Of a stretch of 64,000 nt of DNA, positions 1-12,571 are shown in pieces; position 1 is the stretch's first letter; every line of letters begins with the position of its first letter. The DNA lies in NCBI GenBank assembly GCA_013397935.1, contig VZRN01006818.1, forward strand, positions 6,892,095-6,956,094, read 5' to 3'. The stretch is from Dasyornis broadbenti (taxonomy: Eukaryota; Chordata; Aves; Passeriformes; Dasyornithidae). The translations under genes and the position numbers were made by a program. The notes below the pieces were generated by a model. The model was not told the origin of the DNA, ran no database searches, and saw only the letters and a program-made list of their open reading frames with translations.

Positions 1-3000
1 GAGAGATAACGAGTAGTTTTGAGAAATTAACTGCACAAAACAGTTTTGAAAGGAGTTAATTGACATTTGGGAGTACTGTAAACAAGCCAAAAATTTTCTT
101 CCACAAAGTAAAATGCTTTGGAATAGAGCTGCCTCATGCAGAAACCTTTATATTCACCCCAAAGATGTTTCTTTTTGTCAGACTTAAGTTCCTGACCCCG
201 AGGTCAGGAAAAGTGCCCTTTATTTCTTTCCTTGCAAGGTGTCTGTCAGCTTGTGCAGGTGGGTATGATTTACACATATGTACACACAGAGAAACAAATG
301 CTCATGTGTGCATTATTGGCATTTGCATAGCACTGGAGATTCCAGGTTCACCTTAAAAATACCTTGTAGTTACAATGCTAAGAAAAAGACTTATCCTAAC
401 GTTCCCACAGGGTGATTTCAGTAAGACTATGAAGCAGTTGTAATTAGCTGGATCTTAAAATAAGCAAACGGAGAAAGAAAATTTGCACTGCAGTTTAGTT
501 TGATGTGCAGAATGAGCCCAGACAGTTACAGCATCCTGATCTGTAGAAGAGTGATACTGATTTTCCAGGGAACAAAAATACTCCGTCCATCTTTCTTCAT
601 TGTCTTTTAGCTCCTACTCTCCCACCAGTCAAGTTAAATTGAAAAGGAAGATGGTTGGAGAGGGTAGGTGGAGAGAATACTGCTGGAGCAAATAGTGCAG
701 CTCAAATTCTCATTCTATCCCCATCTTTTGACTGGAGATATGTATGGCTTTTCGAAACAAAAAGTCATCTTCCTAGAGCACCTGACTGCTTTGCTCTTAA
801 GTCACATAACTTTTTTTTACTGCCTGCTTTCATCTACCTTTATTGTATCAAACATAAATGTGATTCCATCTCTTTATCTGGCACAGAGAGCTTCAACTAA
901 TACTTTATCAAGATAAAACATACTATAAAAGCCAAAACACATTTTCCATATTATTGTTGTAACCTCGGTAACAGCTAAAGTACAATGTTGTTAGACAAAA
1001 TATCAAGCAAAATGAGATTTTTTTTTACAGATCATTCTGTAACTATTCTTGCTGCAGGGGCATTGAAAACTTTGGAACATATGTGTTTTGCTGAATAAGG
1101 ACATTAATGGTGCTGCTAGTACTGATGTGATTCTAAAAGGTGGTGACAGACTGCGGCTAGTGAATAAAAAATTGACAGGATAAAGGAGGCCATGTAACAG
1201 AGACTTTATATAAAATGAAAAATAAAAACCATGTGGAGAATCACTGGGTTTCTGCCCATTTCAGTTTCTGCCATCGTTAACATAAAATCATGTCGACAAA
1301 TGACAGAGGTCAGCAAAAGCTCACTGTATACTTGCGGTTCCACAGAAAACAGAGGTGATGCAATATGATCTTCCCCCACTTTGTAAAATCATTCTGTTAC
1401 CTTACTGACCATTGCTATATGTAAGTGCATTAGCTACTAATGATTACAAGAACTCTCCAGGGTATCTGATAATTTGTCTGGAAAGGGGTCACTGTGCATA
1501 CCAGTGAGACCACTTTTTGATGTTTTCGGGCTATCTGCACAGTGAGAGAGTTTCAGCTGACTATTTCAGGTGAGGGATAAATTCAGCTGCTCATCAAAAA
1601 AGTGAAAAAAAGGTTCTTTCTTGTGTCTCCAAGGCCTTGTAGCTGGCCATCAACTGGGTGGCTGACAAAAGGCCAGTACAGGATACAGCCTGCAGTCATC
1701 ATTGTGGGGAATAGCAGCATTCTCCTAAGTGAAGGTGGGTCTTATAGGTAACTTCTACTCTGGGTCAGAGAGACATACAAACCAGCAGGAAAACAGAGAG
1801 AGGGGAATTCAGAGAGGCCATGAGAATGCTCATTGAGGAAGGCCCAGGACTGGGTCTCCTAGGATCTCCTCTAAGGAAGTTCTGACTCAACCCTTTGCTA
1901 TCAAGGTACATGTAAATGGGAATTAATCTACATCAAATGTGAAGAACTGGAGATAATTTTTTTTTTCTATCAAAAATTTCTGTACTGCTTAAAGCAAAGG
2001 TCAGGGATCTTCATGACTGAATTGAAAACTGCATTCAGAGGCTCTGACAAAGCCCTTTTAGAGCAGAAGATGCAAGTGCCTGTGCAGTATGGTTGTGTCA
2101 CATCCTCATTCCCAGCTCAGTGCAGGCAACTTTCCCTAAAAGAAGTATCTAGCAGAAAACAGTTTCATAAACACATGCTTTTGCAGAGTTGTCAAAGTTC
2201 TGTATTTACACATTTTCTATTTTTAATGCCCAACTCCTAATATTTTAGTTGCAAGAAATGGAACGAGTTAGGCTATTTATATTCAGCCATGACTTTTGTT
2301 ACATTACACTGACAATAAAATTGAGTTCGTAAAGATATTAATTTACCCAAAATACAAGCTGCAGTTGCTAAATATGTGACTGCATTGAGCAGTTTTGAAA
2401 CAAGAACAAACTTGTTTAAGACCAGAAGAAAAGATACTGTAGTGAGATGTGTGATATACCTCTGTGGTAGTCTGACAAATCCAAGTTTGAAAGATTCTTG
2501 CTCAAAAGAACTGACCAGGTAAATATTTTGATTTTTGCAGGGGCACTGGTGTCCCTGTTTTATAACAGATCCACTGAATTCATTTTCCTGTTTGAAGGAT
2601 CAGAATCTAAACATGACAAAATCCATGGGAAAAAAAGGAAAATATGTATAACAGAAAAAAATAGAAAATTCAATAAATCATTTCAGTAACACTTATCTTC
2701 TTAGTCTGAGGTTATTAGGAACATGATCACTATAGTAGAAGGTAGTAAATTATAAAGGACTGACTGGTATTCAAGAGATGGGAAGCTCTGCCTGAACACT
2801 GATGGCTGAGAGATCATGCAGCAGCAAAGAAAACAAGATGTGTCCACAAGCATCGCTGTGGATGCTTTAAGCTTCTGTTCAGAACCTTCAAAGTGATGAT
2901 GGAGTGAATGTCAATCACTTACACGAGAAGCTACGGCCCATTTTCCTTATCATACTCACAAAAAACCACGTGGAAGCTTCGTATTTTGCAATCTCCAAGT

Positions 3001-6000
3001 CCAACCTTATTATACAGGGACTGTCACAATGAATAAATCAGAACTGTTTAAAACCCTGTAGGCTGTTCGCACAACTCAAGGCCACCTGTTCTTAGTTCTG
3101 GTGCCTTTCTGTGACTTGCTGTAAACACAGCATTGCCAAGGTCAGCAACTGTAAGGCTTGGTGGCATGGCTGCCCTCAGTTACATGCAGGCGTAGTCAGA
3201 TTTCATTACTGCTCACACGGCGGCCTTGCAGGCCCTCCAAGAATAAATGTTCTCTGCAGACAGCAGCTCTACATTCTGAGAGAGCACATTTATAAAGCAG
3301 TCACTTCCACACTTACTTCTATGTATGAATATATAACCAAGGAGAGAAAGACGAACAGCGATGCAGTTTAAAAGCTACAGTGAGAACCTGTGCCACAGGC
3401 AGCAGCAAGGCAGCCTTTCCACCTGGGTTTCTGAATGCTTCGTTGTAAACATGTAATGCAGGACAGGGATGGAGCATGTCTGTTAAATGCACTGCCCATG
3501 AGTAGGGCAAGAATCCACTTAAAGTTCTCAACAAATGAATTCCTGCCACTGGAACTAACTCTGCAGCGAAGATATATTTTTAGGCTATGTTTTCAAAGGA
3601 GAACTGACACAAGAGAGTGGTCATACTACAGACTATGCCTCCAGCAGAAACAGAATGATTGTGCAACCAACTCAAGTTAAAAACACACTTAAAGAAAATG
3701 TTTTTTACATACAATTCTACTCAGTTCTGAGTAGACTCTCAGCCTAGAGTTACAAAGAGGCAAGGGCCTACCTACACTAACTTTTTGTTTGCAGAACATC
3801 AGATTTCACTTTTTTGTGCCAACTTGTATATTGTGACGTTGCATACAGACTCCACTAGCTTTTTGTGCTCCTCCTAAGAGAGCCACCAGCTTGAAGATCC
3901 TGGTGAAATAAGACATTACTTTCTTCATGAGGGGCTAAGCTCATCTGTCACCTGAAACAGACAGCTGAAACTCTGTGAAGGTTATCTGAAGCTATCGAAA
4001 GAGATCTCATAGGTGTGCCAATTCAAGAGGTCTTCCCCAGCTAAAAAGTTTAGCATCTAGGGGACCTAAAGAGGAGGGTTTGATCAGTAAAATAGCTACA
4101 GTAGGTAAAGTCTGGTAATGCGGAAGTAAAAACAGGGAATACATTTATACCTAACCTAAGAATTCTATAGTAAATGTTAAAGATTTAACATAGGCTTCAC
4201 CAGTGAATGCCCTTACTGCCTTGCCAAAATATCTAACCAAGCTTTTTCTTCTTCAGACTGATCTGATGTGAATGTTGGGTTCCCGTGCATATGTTATGGG
4301 TTTTATTGGCACCGCAAAGCTGGCAAGTGGATCCAGTCGGATTCATAAGCACTATCTTTCTGACTCCAGAGCATCTGGATACTGTGGGCAGACTGTTCAA
4401 AGAACATGTAAACTACTTATGCATCCAAACAGAAGCAAGATCCATGCCAATTTAACATATGGTTTTGAAAAGCAAATTACAAGGTTGAAGATGGGCTTCA
4501 AGCTCTGAAGCATCCTGGTGAATATAAAAATATCTGAAAGACACCTCTTTGTCAAGCAATCCAAACACTGTCATTCTAGCAACCAGTTTATGTAGTCCTG
4601 AAGGGTGCATAGAGCCTGGGAAGGCTGTTCTAGATCCTTCCCAGTCTGTTCCACACTTGTTTGGCTTTTTTACCAGCAGAAGGTTTTAGCATATTGCTGG
4701 TGCCATTCATCGTTCAAGTGTTCAGAGAAATACAGACCCTTGGACATATTGGTAAAGAACTTCTCCAGACTACTGCTGTTCTTCATTACTACCCAAGTCT
4801 TTCTGCCTTGGATAGGTCTTTCTATTCTCTTGCAGTTTAGCTTTTGATGGTTGGCCTGCTCAACCTCACCCACAATTTTACATTTGACTCAGTTCTCTGG
4901 TGCTTCACATATTAAGGTAGTTGAGACCTCCTGTATTGATTTGTTGAGAAAATAGACTATCAGTCTACTTTTGCTAACTTCTTGTGATATTTAACCAATT
5001 TTCTTTTAGCCCTAATGGCTCTAATGAGCTCTGCTTCACCACTTTTTATCTTATATACAGACAAAAGAGCAAGTTGGCATTTGTCTGAATCACATTTATT
5101 CTCCATTGAAAATATAATTGCTACTTTTTTCTATTGTCCAACCACATAGTAACAGTTCTTACTGAAAAGATTTATTAAAAATGTACAGTATCAACTTTTT
5201 AAGCACATAACGGCATTTCCATCAAAATTGGTGGAAAGTATCTACACCCATTTTCTTTGCATTACCCTCTAGCTTTGCCCTGCCAGTTTATATCACAGTT
5301 CAGTTTTTAAAAGTAAAAAATTCTTTGTGCTACCAAAGGCATGATGCCAAAGCTTGTATTTTCCTCCTACTGTATGGAACCCTGGGTATTTCTGTTCTCT
5401 TTTTACTTGCATTGCTGGAGAACCTTTTATTATTTAAATATATTTCTCAAGTCCGTTCTTGTCCCTGCCCTTTTTGACCTCTTAAGTGTTTCTGTATTAA
5501 TCAGGCCTTGCTTCTTTCTGAAAATGTTTTCTCCTTGTTCTGAGGTGTCCTTCACAAAGCAGTCAGTCAGCCAGCAGAACTGCAGCCTGCAGGTTTTTTA
5601 ACCCCTGTGTTATTTGTAATATAAATCCTAGACAGTTTTACATCCATTGACTGGAGGGAATTTAAATCTTCCTTCACAGGCAAGTCCTGGTGTCCTTAAT
5701 GTGACTCTTAATACAGAGAAATTTCTTCAGCTTATCAAAGTTTATCCAAGTTTCTCCTCTTGACAGAGAATACATTTTGTAATGAAATTTTCTTTATCTT
5801 TCACTGCATTTTTTTCATCTGTGAGTACAAGAGGAATCATGTCTTTATCATAACCAAGGTTATTTCCCGTGGCCAGTTTTTTTGTAACAGCCGTGCTGCT
5901 CACCAGGGCCAGCTCTCAAAGCACCACCTCTTGATTTGTGAACAGCTTGACTACCAAAATTATGGAATCTTTAATAAGCAGCCAACTTTGTCCTGAAAGA

Positions 6001-6747
6001 TCTGGCAGTGCAAATCACTGTCTTGCAGGTAGATCAGCAGTGTGCTTTAACGTTGAGGGGAACCATGAAATAAGAGGAATGACTCAGCCATCAGATTTAG
6101 GAACTCCTCTGTTCTCTAGGCCATTTGCTGGAGCTTTTTAGTTCTAATAATGTACCACAGATTAGGAATTTTGTTGTCAGAAGGAGAATGCATAAGGTCT
6201 TGGTTTTTTAATTATTTGTACAGACTTCAAAGCTGAAAATTACTGTTTTTAGAGTTTTATAACTATTTCAGCTTTTCAACACCCACAATGGAATTTTTCC
6301 CCTCTTTGTAACAGACAAAAATTTAAGTAAAATCAATTAATTACTTGTTGTTATTATTTGTGACATGGCTGGATAAAATATTTCTGAAATAGTATTGAAA
6401 TCCTTTATTTGATAAAGGCACACTGTTGGTTATACATGCTTCAAAATAATGATTTGGATTATTGAGAAAAACTTTATACTTTGTGTTTGCAAATTTTTAT
6501 GAGAATATCACAAATCTACAAAATTTCAATTAACCTTAGTCCATATACTTTCAGCACCTATTGCTTTGTTTCTAAAGTCATGAATAAATGTCGTAAATAA
6601 GGGGTAAGGAAACATTCAGTTTTAAGTAAATATAAAATGTGCTCCTCAGACAGTCGTCTCAATAAATCCTGGTGAGAGGAATTTAAAGTATATTTTAACT
6701 CTGCTATTAATAACGATATTTAATTTTACTTGCTGGGTCTCAATACA
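1..6747. other. AT-rich non-coding span, no gene recognised
   Basis: I see no gene, RNA gene or clear repeat family here. Open frames reach only about 98 codons, in several frames, with no domain-like composition. From about 4,600 to 6,140 the upper strand is noticeably pyrimidine-rich over more than 1 kb. That is unlike the purine/pyrimidine balance of the preceding bases and could reflect a very old transposon copy, but I cannot assign a family. Short T or A runs (for example near 1,020 and 1,962) are ordinary. Confidence 0.6.
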
Positions 6748-6765
6748 GCTGAATCTACTCTTCCC
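6748..6765 (+). repeat. 18-bp exact match to a site at 60,576
   Basis: The 18-mer GCTGAATCTACTCTTCCC occurs here and again at 60,576-60,593, next to the MIR-type element. About 0.03 such exact pairs would be expected by chance in 64 kb of random sequence, though skewed composition raises that. The flanks do not align by eye. It may be the last trace of a shared old repeat, or chance. Confidence 0.5.
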
Positions 6766-6786
6766 TGTATAATGCAGGCTGCACAG
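6749..6786 (+). other. Possible 38-nt cassette exon
   Basis: The segment is preceded by a pyrimidine-containing acceptor ending in ATACAG at 6,748. It is followed by a full-consensus donor, CAG then GTAAGT, at 6,787. One of three frames is open and reads roughly ESTLPCIMQAAQ. It lies on the plus strand, left of the island, whereas the gene inferred there runs on the minus strand. It would therefore belong to another transcript or be a decoy splice pair. The perfect donor is the only strong point. Confidence 0.15.
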
Positions 6787-9010
6787 GTAAGTTATGAATT
6801 AATCATGAATACTATGAGTTAATTTTTCTCCCTACTGAAAAAAAGGTCTCTACAAACTGCATATAAAAGGTTACTGAATCTGATTCTTCACTACTTTCAT
6901 TGGTGTAGCTGTTCAAAACAGATGTAAAGTCTGAAACCAACACAATTAACATTTCGTATTCCCTTTGTGCTGTCTGAGCAGCCTATCCCACAAGACACAA
7001 GGATTTGGATAACTTGGGTTGTACGAGCTAGGGATGAGTTAAAAAGGCATCTTCTTCTCTGCTGAGAGTGAAGAGAAGGCAGAGACCATAAGTTAAAAAC
7101 CAAAGAGTGCTTAGAAAGATTTGTTGTTGGTGGATGCCAAATAGTACCCTACATATTATTCCACATGGATTTTTGGCAACTAGATTGTAACTAATTCTAA
7201 AAGAAAAAAAGAAAATGAAAATTGAAATTTAAAAAGTATCTTTATCATACATCAGATAATCCTCTTTTTGAAGGAAAGGTCTATTACTGTGAGTGTCAAC
7301 CTTGCTTTCTCCCTGTTCTTCTATAAGGAAAAAAACCCAGTCAGTGTCAGCCTAACTGATCCATCTGCGTTTGCAGTTCTCCTCCCATTCCCTCATGACC
7401 TGTCTGCTGTGCAGTACTGGAGCTGAAGGTAATCAGTTTAGCACATGAATATGATTTGATTATTTTTGTTTTACATAGGCTATAAACCTGTCCAATCTGT
7501 TTTAAAAATCTTTTCAGCGTTCAATTCACTTAGCTTTTACTGATTGAATTCCCTGCCTGAAATATATTAAGCAACTGGGGTTAAAAGAGGGTAGTAATTT
7601 TTATTTTTTCACTTTTAAATGCAAAGCTCTCTTACTTTCTTGAAATAATTCTTCATTATAAATACAAGGATTTGGTACAGAGGTTCCCATTAGCACTGTA
7701 TCCGAGATTTTTAATCCTGTACCAACCTAATATTACTTCAGCGGACTGTGTATGTGATATTATCCTTTGCACTTCGGTCATGGTCTCCTGCTGGCTGGCA
7801 CTGCTGAACAGGCTACAGGCAGCAGCTGCTGGTTTGACAGCCAGTTCTGCTCAAGGAGACGCTAACTGCAGGGCAATGCATGCTCAATAAAACAAGCTAA
7901 AATTGTCAGGGGATCCCTAAACAAGACCCTGCTACGTTGGAAAAGAGTCAGTCTCTAAATAAACTCTAAAAGGTTTCTAGCAGCCAGGATGCAAGTGGAA
8001 GTAGTCTTCCTTTGGAAGTTTACATAATCGTTGAATTTAATCCTTCCTGTGGTGTTTCCCAGCCACTGCTTTATTTCCTTGATCATAATCTGCTAGGACA
8101 AATGTCAGAAATATGAGTCTACAAAGTGATGTGAATCTTGTTCCCTATCAGAGATGTGACTACGAGCATTATCTTCACGATATTTTCTTTCTCGTGTATT
8201 CGTTTCTGCTCAGTGTTTTCCAGTCTTTGATGACAGAGAAAAGCAATGACTTTCAAGCTTAAAAGCAAAGTTACATTATTCCAACCCTGGTGATAAGTGT
8301 ACTTTAGCTTGCATTTCAAGGTGGAGAAAACTCATAGTAGCATGGATATAACCTGTAAGATTTGTTATAATGTGATATTTGCAACAAACCATGGCTTTTG
8401 GCTTTCATACTGTTTTGTACTTGCTGCAGCTCCATCATGGCACGTGTGATGAGACCTACTTGTTTGTTTCTGTCTCACAGCAGTCAAACATTATCAGTCA
8501 AACATGGCCACTTCTTGCCTTTCAGGAGCTTTATGGCCCTAGGGGCTTCATGAATTAGACTGAATTTAAAAAAGCAAGGTTTTCAAAACAATACATTTAT
8601 GCCATCAATTAGACAAAAATATATACACATATATAAAACAATATGCATCCATAATGTAACACAGACTATAAATACAGAAATTACCATCAAATAAGATTTG
8701 GGCATCAATACTCTTCTAATTTTTTTTTAACTTTGCATTTACTATTTTAAAAATAAAGAGAAAGAAACTAAGAAGTATTCCATCACTTTGGAAGCACATA
8801 TTTTATATCCATTTGACATCTCATGTGATTACAATGCACAGTTGAGGTCATTACACTAAACGGAAAATAATGGTAGAATGTAGAAGACAGTGAACCAAAC
8901 AAAAATATGTTTTGTTACTGCTAATATTTTGGTGTCTATTAGGTAAGGAGATTTTCTTTTTTCAGTGAAGTCCTAGCTTGCTTTTAATTAATGTTGCATT
9001 ACTCTTTTTA
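6787..9010. other. AT-rich non-coding span
   Basis: Nothing recognisable is seen. Positions 8,580-8,760 are especially A/T-rich with short TATACACATATATA-type stretches but no true microsatellite. Open frames here (for example 7,672-7,890) have no recognisable motif. Confidence 0.6.
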
Positions 9011-9200
9011 ATAATAGCATCTATTTAAGATATCATTAATAACAACATCTATTGAAGACACTAAGTCTTAGCATTAATTTAATGGGAGCATTAAACAGCA
9101 TCTATTATATTTTCCCAGTTAAATTAGCATGATGGTTTTTTAATGGATGTTTTAATAGACATTATTAACCAGAATATTATAAAATTAAAACAGAACTCAA
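9011..9200. promoter_or_regulatory. TAAT-rich cluster with repeated CATCTATT
   Basis: Within about 90 bases the octamer CATCTATT appears three times, each preceded by G or A (near 9,020, 9,046 and 9,098). It is embedded in many TAAT/ATTA cores such as ATTAAT and TTTAATGG. TAAT cores are the usual binding core of homeodomain proteins, so such clusters are sometimes distal enhancers. AT-rich background alone produces many of them, so this is only a candidate regulatory element. Confidence 0.2.
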
Positions 9201-11674
9201 TGGGTTCTTTGAGTTCCTGTTGTAATACTCTGTGAGGCCACTGATTCTGAAAAATAGCAGTCTATGTATTTTTAATTTAATTTAATGGCATTTGGCAAGA
9301 GCTACAGCATACACATGCTTTTATATGGCACAAGTAAAGACAAATATTCACTGAATTAAGATGTGGCTGATGTAAAACCTATCTTACATTTTGATCCTCT
9401 GTGTCAAATTCTTTAAGAAAGGGTTCTTTTATAAACATTTGTATACAAAGAGGCATAGTTACACCTTTTTTACTACCTGAAGTGTGTTGAATTTCCTGCT
9501 GAAATAATCTCTGAAAATAATTGGGAGTCCACTTCTTCAGAGAAAGAAACATTCTTTTTATAAATACTATTTCCCATATTTTTCAAAAAACCTCATTTTC
9601 TCTTGTTTGTTTGTGGAGCTACACAGTGGGCGTGCAGAGTAAGTCTCAATTCCAAATTCGACACCGGTTTCAAAGTGCAAAGTTGTAAAACCCAACAGCT
9701 CGCAGATCTGCCTATTAAGCTCCCATTTCGGTCAGCAAACATTTAGTACACAGGCAGCAGAACTTGAACCTTCTCCTTATTGATTTTCTGTTTGTGAGCC
9801 ACATTCCTGAAAGTACATATTTTATCCACAGTAAACATTATTGTTCACATCAATGAAGAAGGTCATTGGTCACTATCTTTTCATTTCAGCAGCAATTATG
9901 ATCAATTCCCATTTTCTGTGCTGATCTTCATTCCACTCTGAGAATGTGGTAGAGAAGACACTTGCCACACACTAAAAAACTTTGGATAGAAGTAGCTTGT
10001 ATAATCATTTAGCTGACATTTTGAATATGTCATTAACTCTTACATTTGGGTGAACCTTTTTCTGGAACTCTCTGAGTCCTCTACAACCAACCTCCACAAA
10101 TCATTGTATAACACCTCAGAGTTAGCTAAGAACTTTTAACTAAATTTCTTGAAGCACCAGTATTTTCTTTGAAATCCTAATGGTCTCATTTGAGTACAAA
10201 TCTGTCATTTCACGCAACAGACAAAGCTGGCAGACTTAATAGGAATATTCTATTGGACTTGATCAAGAATATGAATCCAGCTTTCACTGAAGGACTAAGC
10301 AAATCCCTTCCCATCTCCCAGAAAGACTTGTCAGAAAGTGCAAATGAAAATCTTTGCTTTTTACATAGCTCTCTTGCTACCTGTCTATATCCATCTGGCA
10401 CTTTGAGATAAGGTCACGCACAAATGGTGTTTCCAGGTTGATCTGTGTGCATTTAGAAAATACATGTAGTAAGTAAACAGGGAACAAAACTATGAAGATA
10501 TAGCCTGAAAGTGGTAAAGCAAACATACAGATTGAGAAAACAAAGGGTTTTGTTGTGCTTTCTAAACAGTCAACCTTTTAAAGGTATGTCTTAAACTAAT
10601 GTGTCAAAATAATCTTTTGATAAATGGGAGGAATATTTTTCCTATAACCAGTGAACTTTACACTGCATTCTCTAATGTTGTGCAGAGAAGCTTCTGTTGA
10701 AAGAACTTGCCCGGAGGTTCTTTCAAGAAAAGAAGATGCTTTTATTTATAATCTCCAGAATTCCCAAAATGCAATAGGGTACAAAGACACTTGAAAGTAG
10801 ACTTTGTAATAATATGGGGGAAATATATGAATGCCTGCTGTGCTGAGCTGGTTTGATTATGCCGTAAAGCCCTTAAAAACTGAGTTTAACATGTCTTTTG
10901 GGAGTAAAAGGAAACTTAAAAAAGGCCTTCACAATGGACCTATATGAGTTAGGAAGAAGCTGGTTACTACATGTGCCAACTTGCCTTGCTTTTTCTTCGA
11001 GTTTGGATGAAAATAGCTCACTTGTAAATCCAGGGAGAGAATGAAGTAAACACAAGAGTTCAATACTTCAAATAGAAGTTGAACTTCTAAATTTCCATTT
11101 ACCGGCCTTTTCCCTTAAGAAAAGAAAAACAGCTTCAGGCAAGTTTTGCTGTTCCTATTATCTGGGCAGAAGTTGCTCCCCTTGTTTTCCAGCCTTGGAC
11201 CAGGGAACGGAGGGTTGCACTGTTATTGGGCTAGGCATCAAGGGGGAGTGGGGAACCTACACCTCCTCAGTTCCCTCTCCATGTTTCCTGCCTTTATCTC
11301 TGGACAAGGCAGAACATCTCTGCAGTGCCAGAGAGAGTGACAGCCCAGGACTTCACAAGGGTGCCAGCTGGAGCGTAAAAATTCTGTTTAGCAAGGCTTT
11401 TGCTATTCACTTACTAGAAAGGAATGGGTCGATTGAAACTGAGTCTGTTCCTGGAACTGCCATATGGCTCAGGACAGGAAGAGGAGCATGGGGGGCCAGG
11501 TACCAGTGTCTCCTCTGCATAGCATGGAAGAAGATGAATCCCTCCTATTCAAGACTTCATTAAATGAAAAACTGGTTGGATAGGGGATGCTGACTTCTTG
11601 GCTTGCTGAGCAGGATACTTCCCTGAAATGCAGATGACCCAGATCCAATTTTCTGTTCCAATTCCAGTTCCAAA
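9201..11674. other. Non-coding span with a CpG-retaining patch
   Basis: No gene is recognised. At about 9,627-9,733 five CpG dinucleotides persist within roughly 110 bases, in a region where CpG is otherwise nearly absent. That can mark a constrained or unmethylated element. Positions 11,146-11,563 have higher G+C and an open frame of 122 codons with no recognisable domain. Confidence 0.5.
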
Positions 11675-11750
11675 TTGGATGGAACAGGGACTTGAACTTG
11701 CAGCTTCAATACCCAAGAGAGCGCCACTAACTTACAACCTAGTAGCTAGA
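11675..11750 (-). mobile_element. tRNA-related SINE fragment
   Basis: Read on the minus strand, the segment contains AGTTCAAGTCC. This matches the RNA polymerase III B box GGTTCGANTCC at 9 of 11 positions. It is preceded by TTAGTGGCGCTCT, which resembles the tRNA-like head (TAGTGGTTAGAGC) of tRNA-derived SINEs, and by a TGGGT block between the two. Spacing and order fit a decayed tRNA-related SINE head. No body or poly-A tail was traced and no family name is given. It could instead be an old tRNA pseudogene. Confidence 0.45.
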
Positions 11751-12154
11751 AAAGCTCCCGGGATTTTTTAATTTTAATTTTGTTACAGGGATTCAGAATT
11801 GGAGCCCGTAATTGCTTTCAGCTGTAGTTTCATTGAAACAAATATATTCCTATAGAATCTGATTAAAACAGATCAGCATTTTCTGCCAATATCAATGAAT
11901 CAAGAATATTTTAGGGAGCTACCCTAAAGAAAAATTATTTCAAAGAAAGAAAATGGGCAGGATAAAAGAGGAGAATGGGAGGGGATCAGAGGTAAAGGTA
12001 TATAAGCCCAAATAAAATCCTATTTGGAAAGGAAACAAAAAATTTCCTTTTAAAAATATCTCTAGAGCATTCCTGGTTGAATACCTGTCCTACCTACAAG
12101 GCCAATAGACTTTCTGCTCACCAGTGAGCAACAGATCAGAGAAGGAGCTGTTTA

Positions 12155-12556
12155 TTAATTCACTGAGTTATCAAAGTCAGGTTCAATCTGGAAAACTGCA
12201 TTTACAGCTAGAAACCCATTAGAGCCCAGTTTAGGATCAAGACCCTTGATATCTATCACAGCCAGCAAAGCTTTCTCTTCTAGCTTTTGCCTCATCTTTT
12301 TACTCTTACACTTTCTGATGTCTCTTTCTATAAGCACCCTTTTGTTTTCTATACTGCCTTCAGGCAGAACAGGATTCCTTTTAATTGTACTGGGATTGTT
12401 TTGTCCAGAAGTTTCAAAATCATTCATTAAGGAGGCACACCTCGTGCTTTGATCCTTTGAGTAGATGTGCTGATGCATTTGCTTTCCTCAGAAGAACAGA
12501 TTTAATCTTTCGAGCAAATCATCTTCATCGAGGGAAGAATTTTGCATTCCAGGAGT
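12155..12556 (-). pseudogene. Coding-like segment broken by one in-frame TGA
   Basis: On the minus strand one reading frame runs 134 codons, from just after a splice-acceptor-like TTTCACTTGAG (AG at 12,558-12,557) to a TAA at 12,157-12,155. Its only interruption is a TGA at 12,490-12,488. Codon choice and amino-acid mix look protein-like: an acidic opening (SSLDEDDLLERLN), a basic stretch (KCKSKKMRQKLEEK), then a mixed tail (IKGLDPKLGSNGF). I do not recognise the protein. A second AG (CTTCTGAG) lies directly over the TGA. The exon might therefore really start at 12,486 and be intact, with 108 further codons and its own stop. AATAAA overlaps the stop codon. The options are a last exon of the leftward gene, a decayed exon or retrocopy, or chance. 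Confidence 0.35.
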
Positions 12557-12571
12557 CTCAAGTGAAAGAGG

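Noticed and set aside
8580..8640. TATACACATATATA stretch as a microsatellite
   Set aside because: The alternation is too short and irregular to call a dinucleotide repeat.
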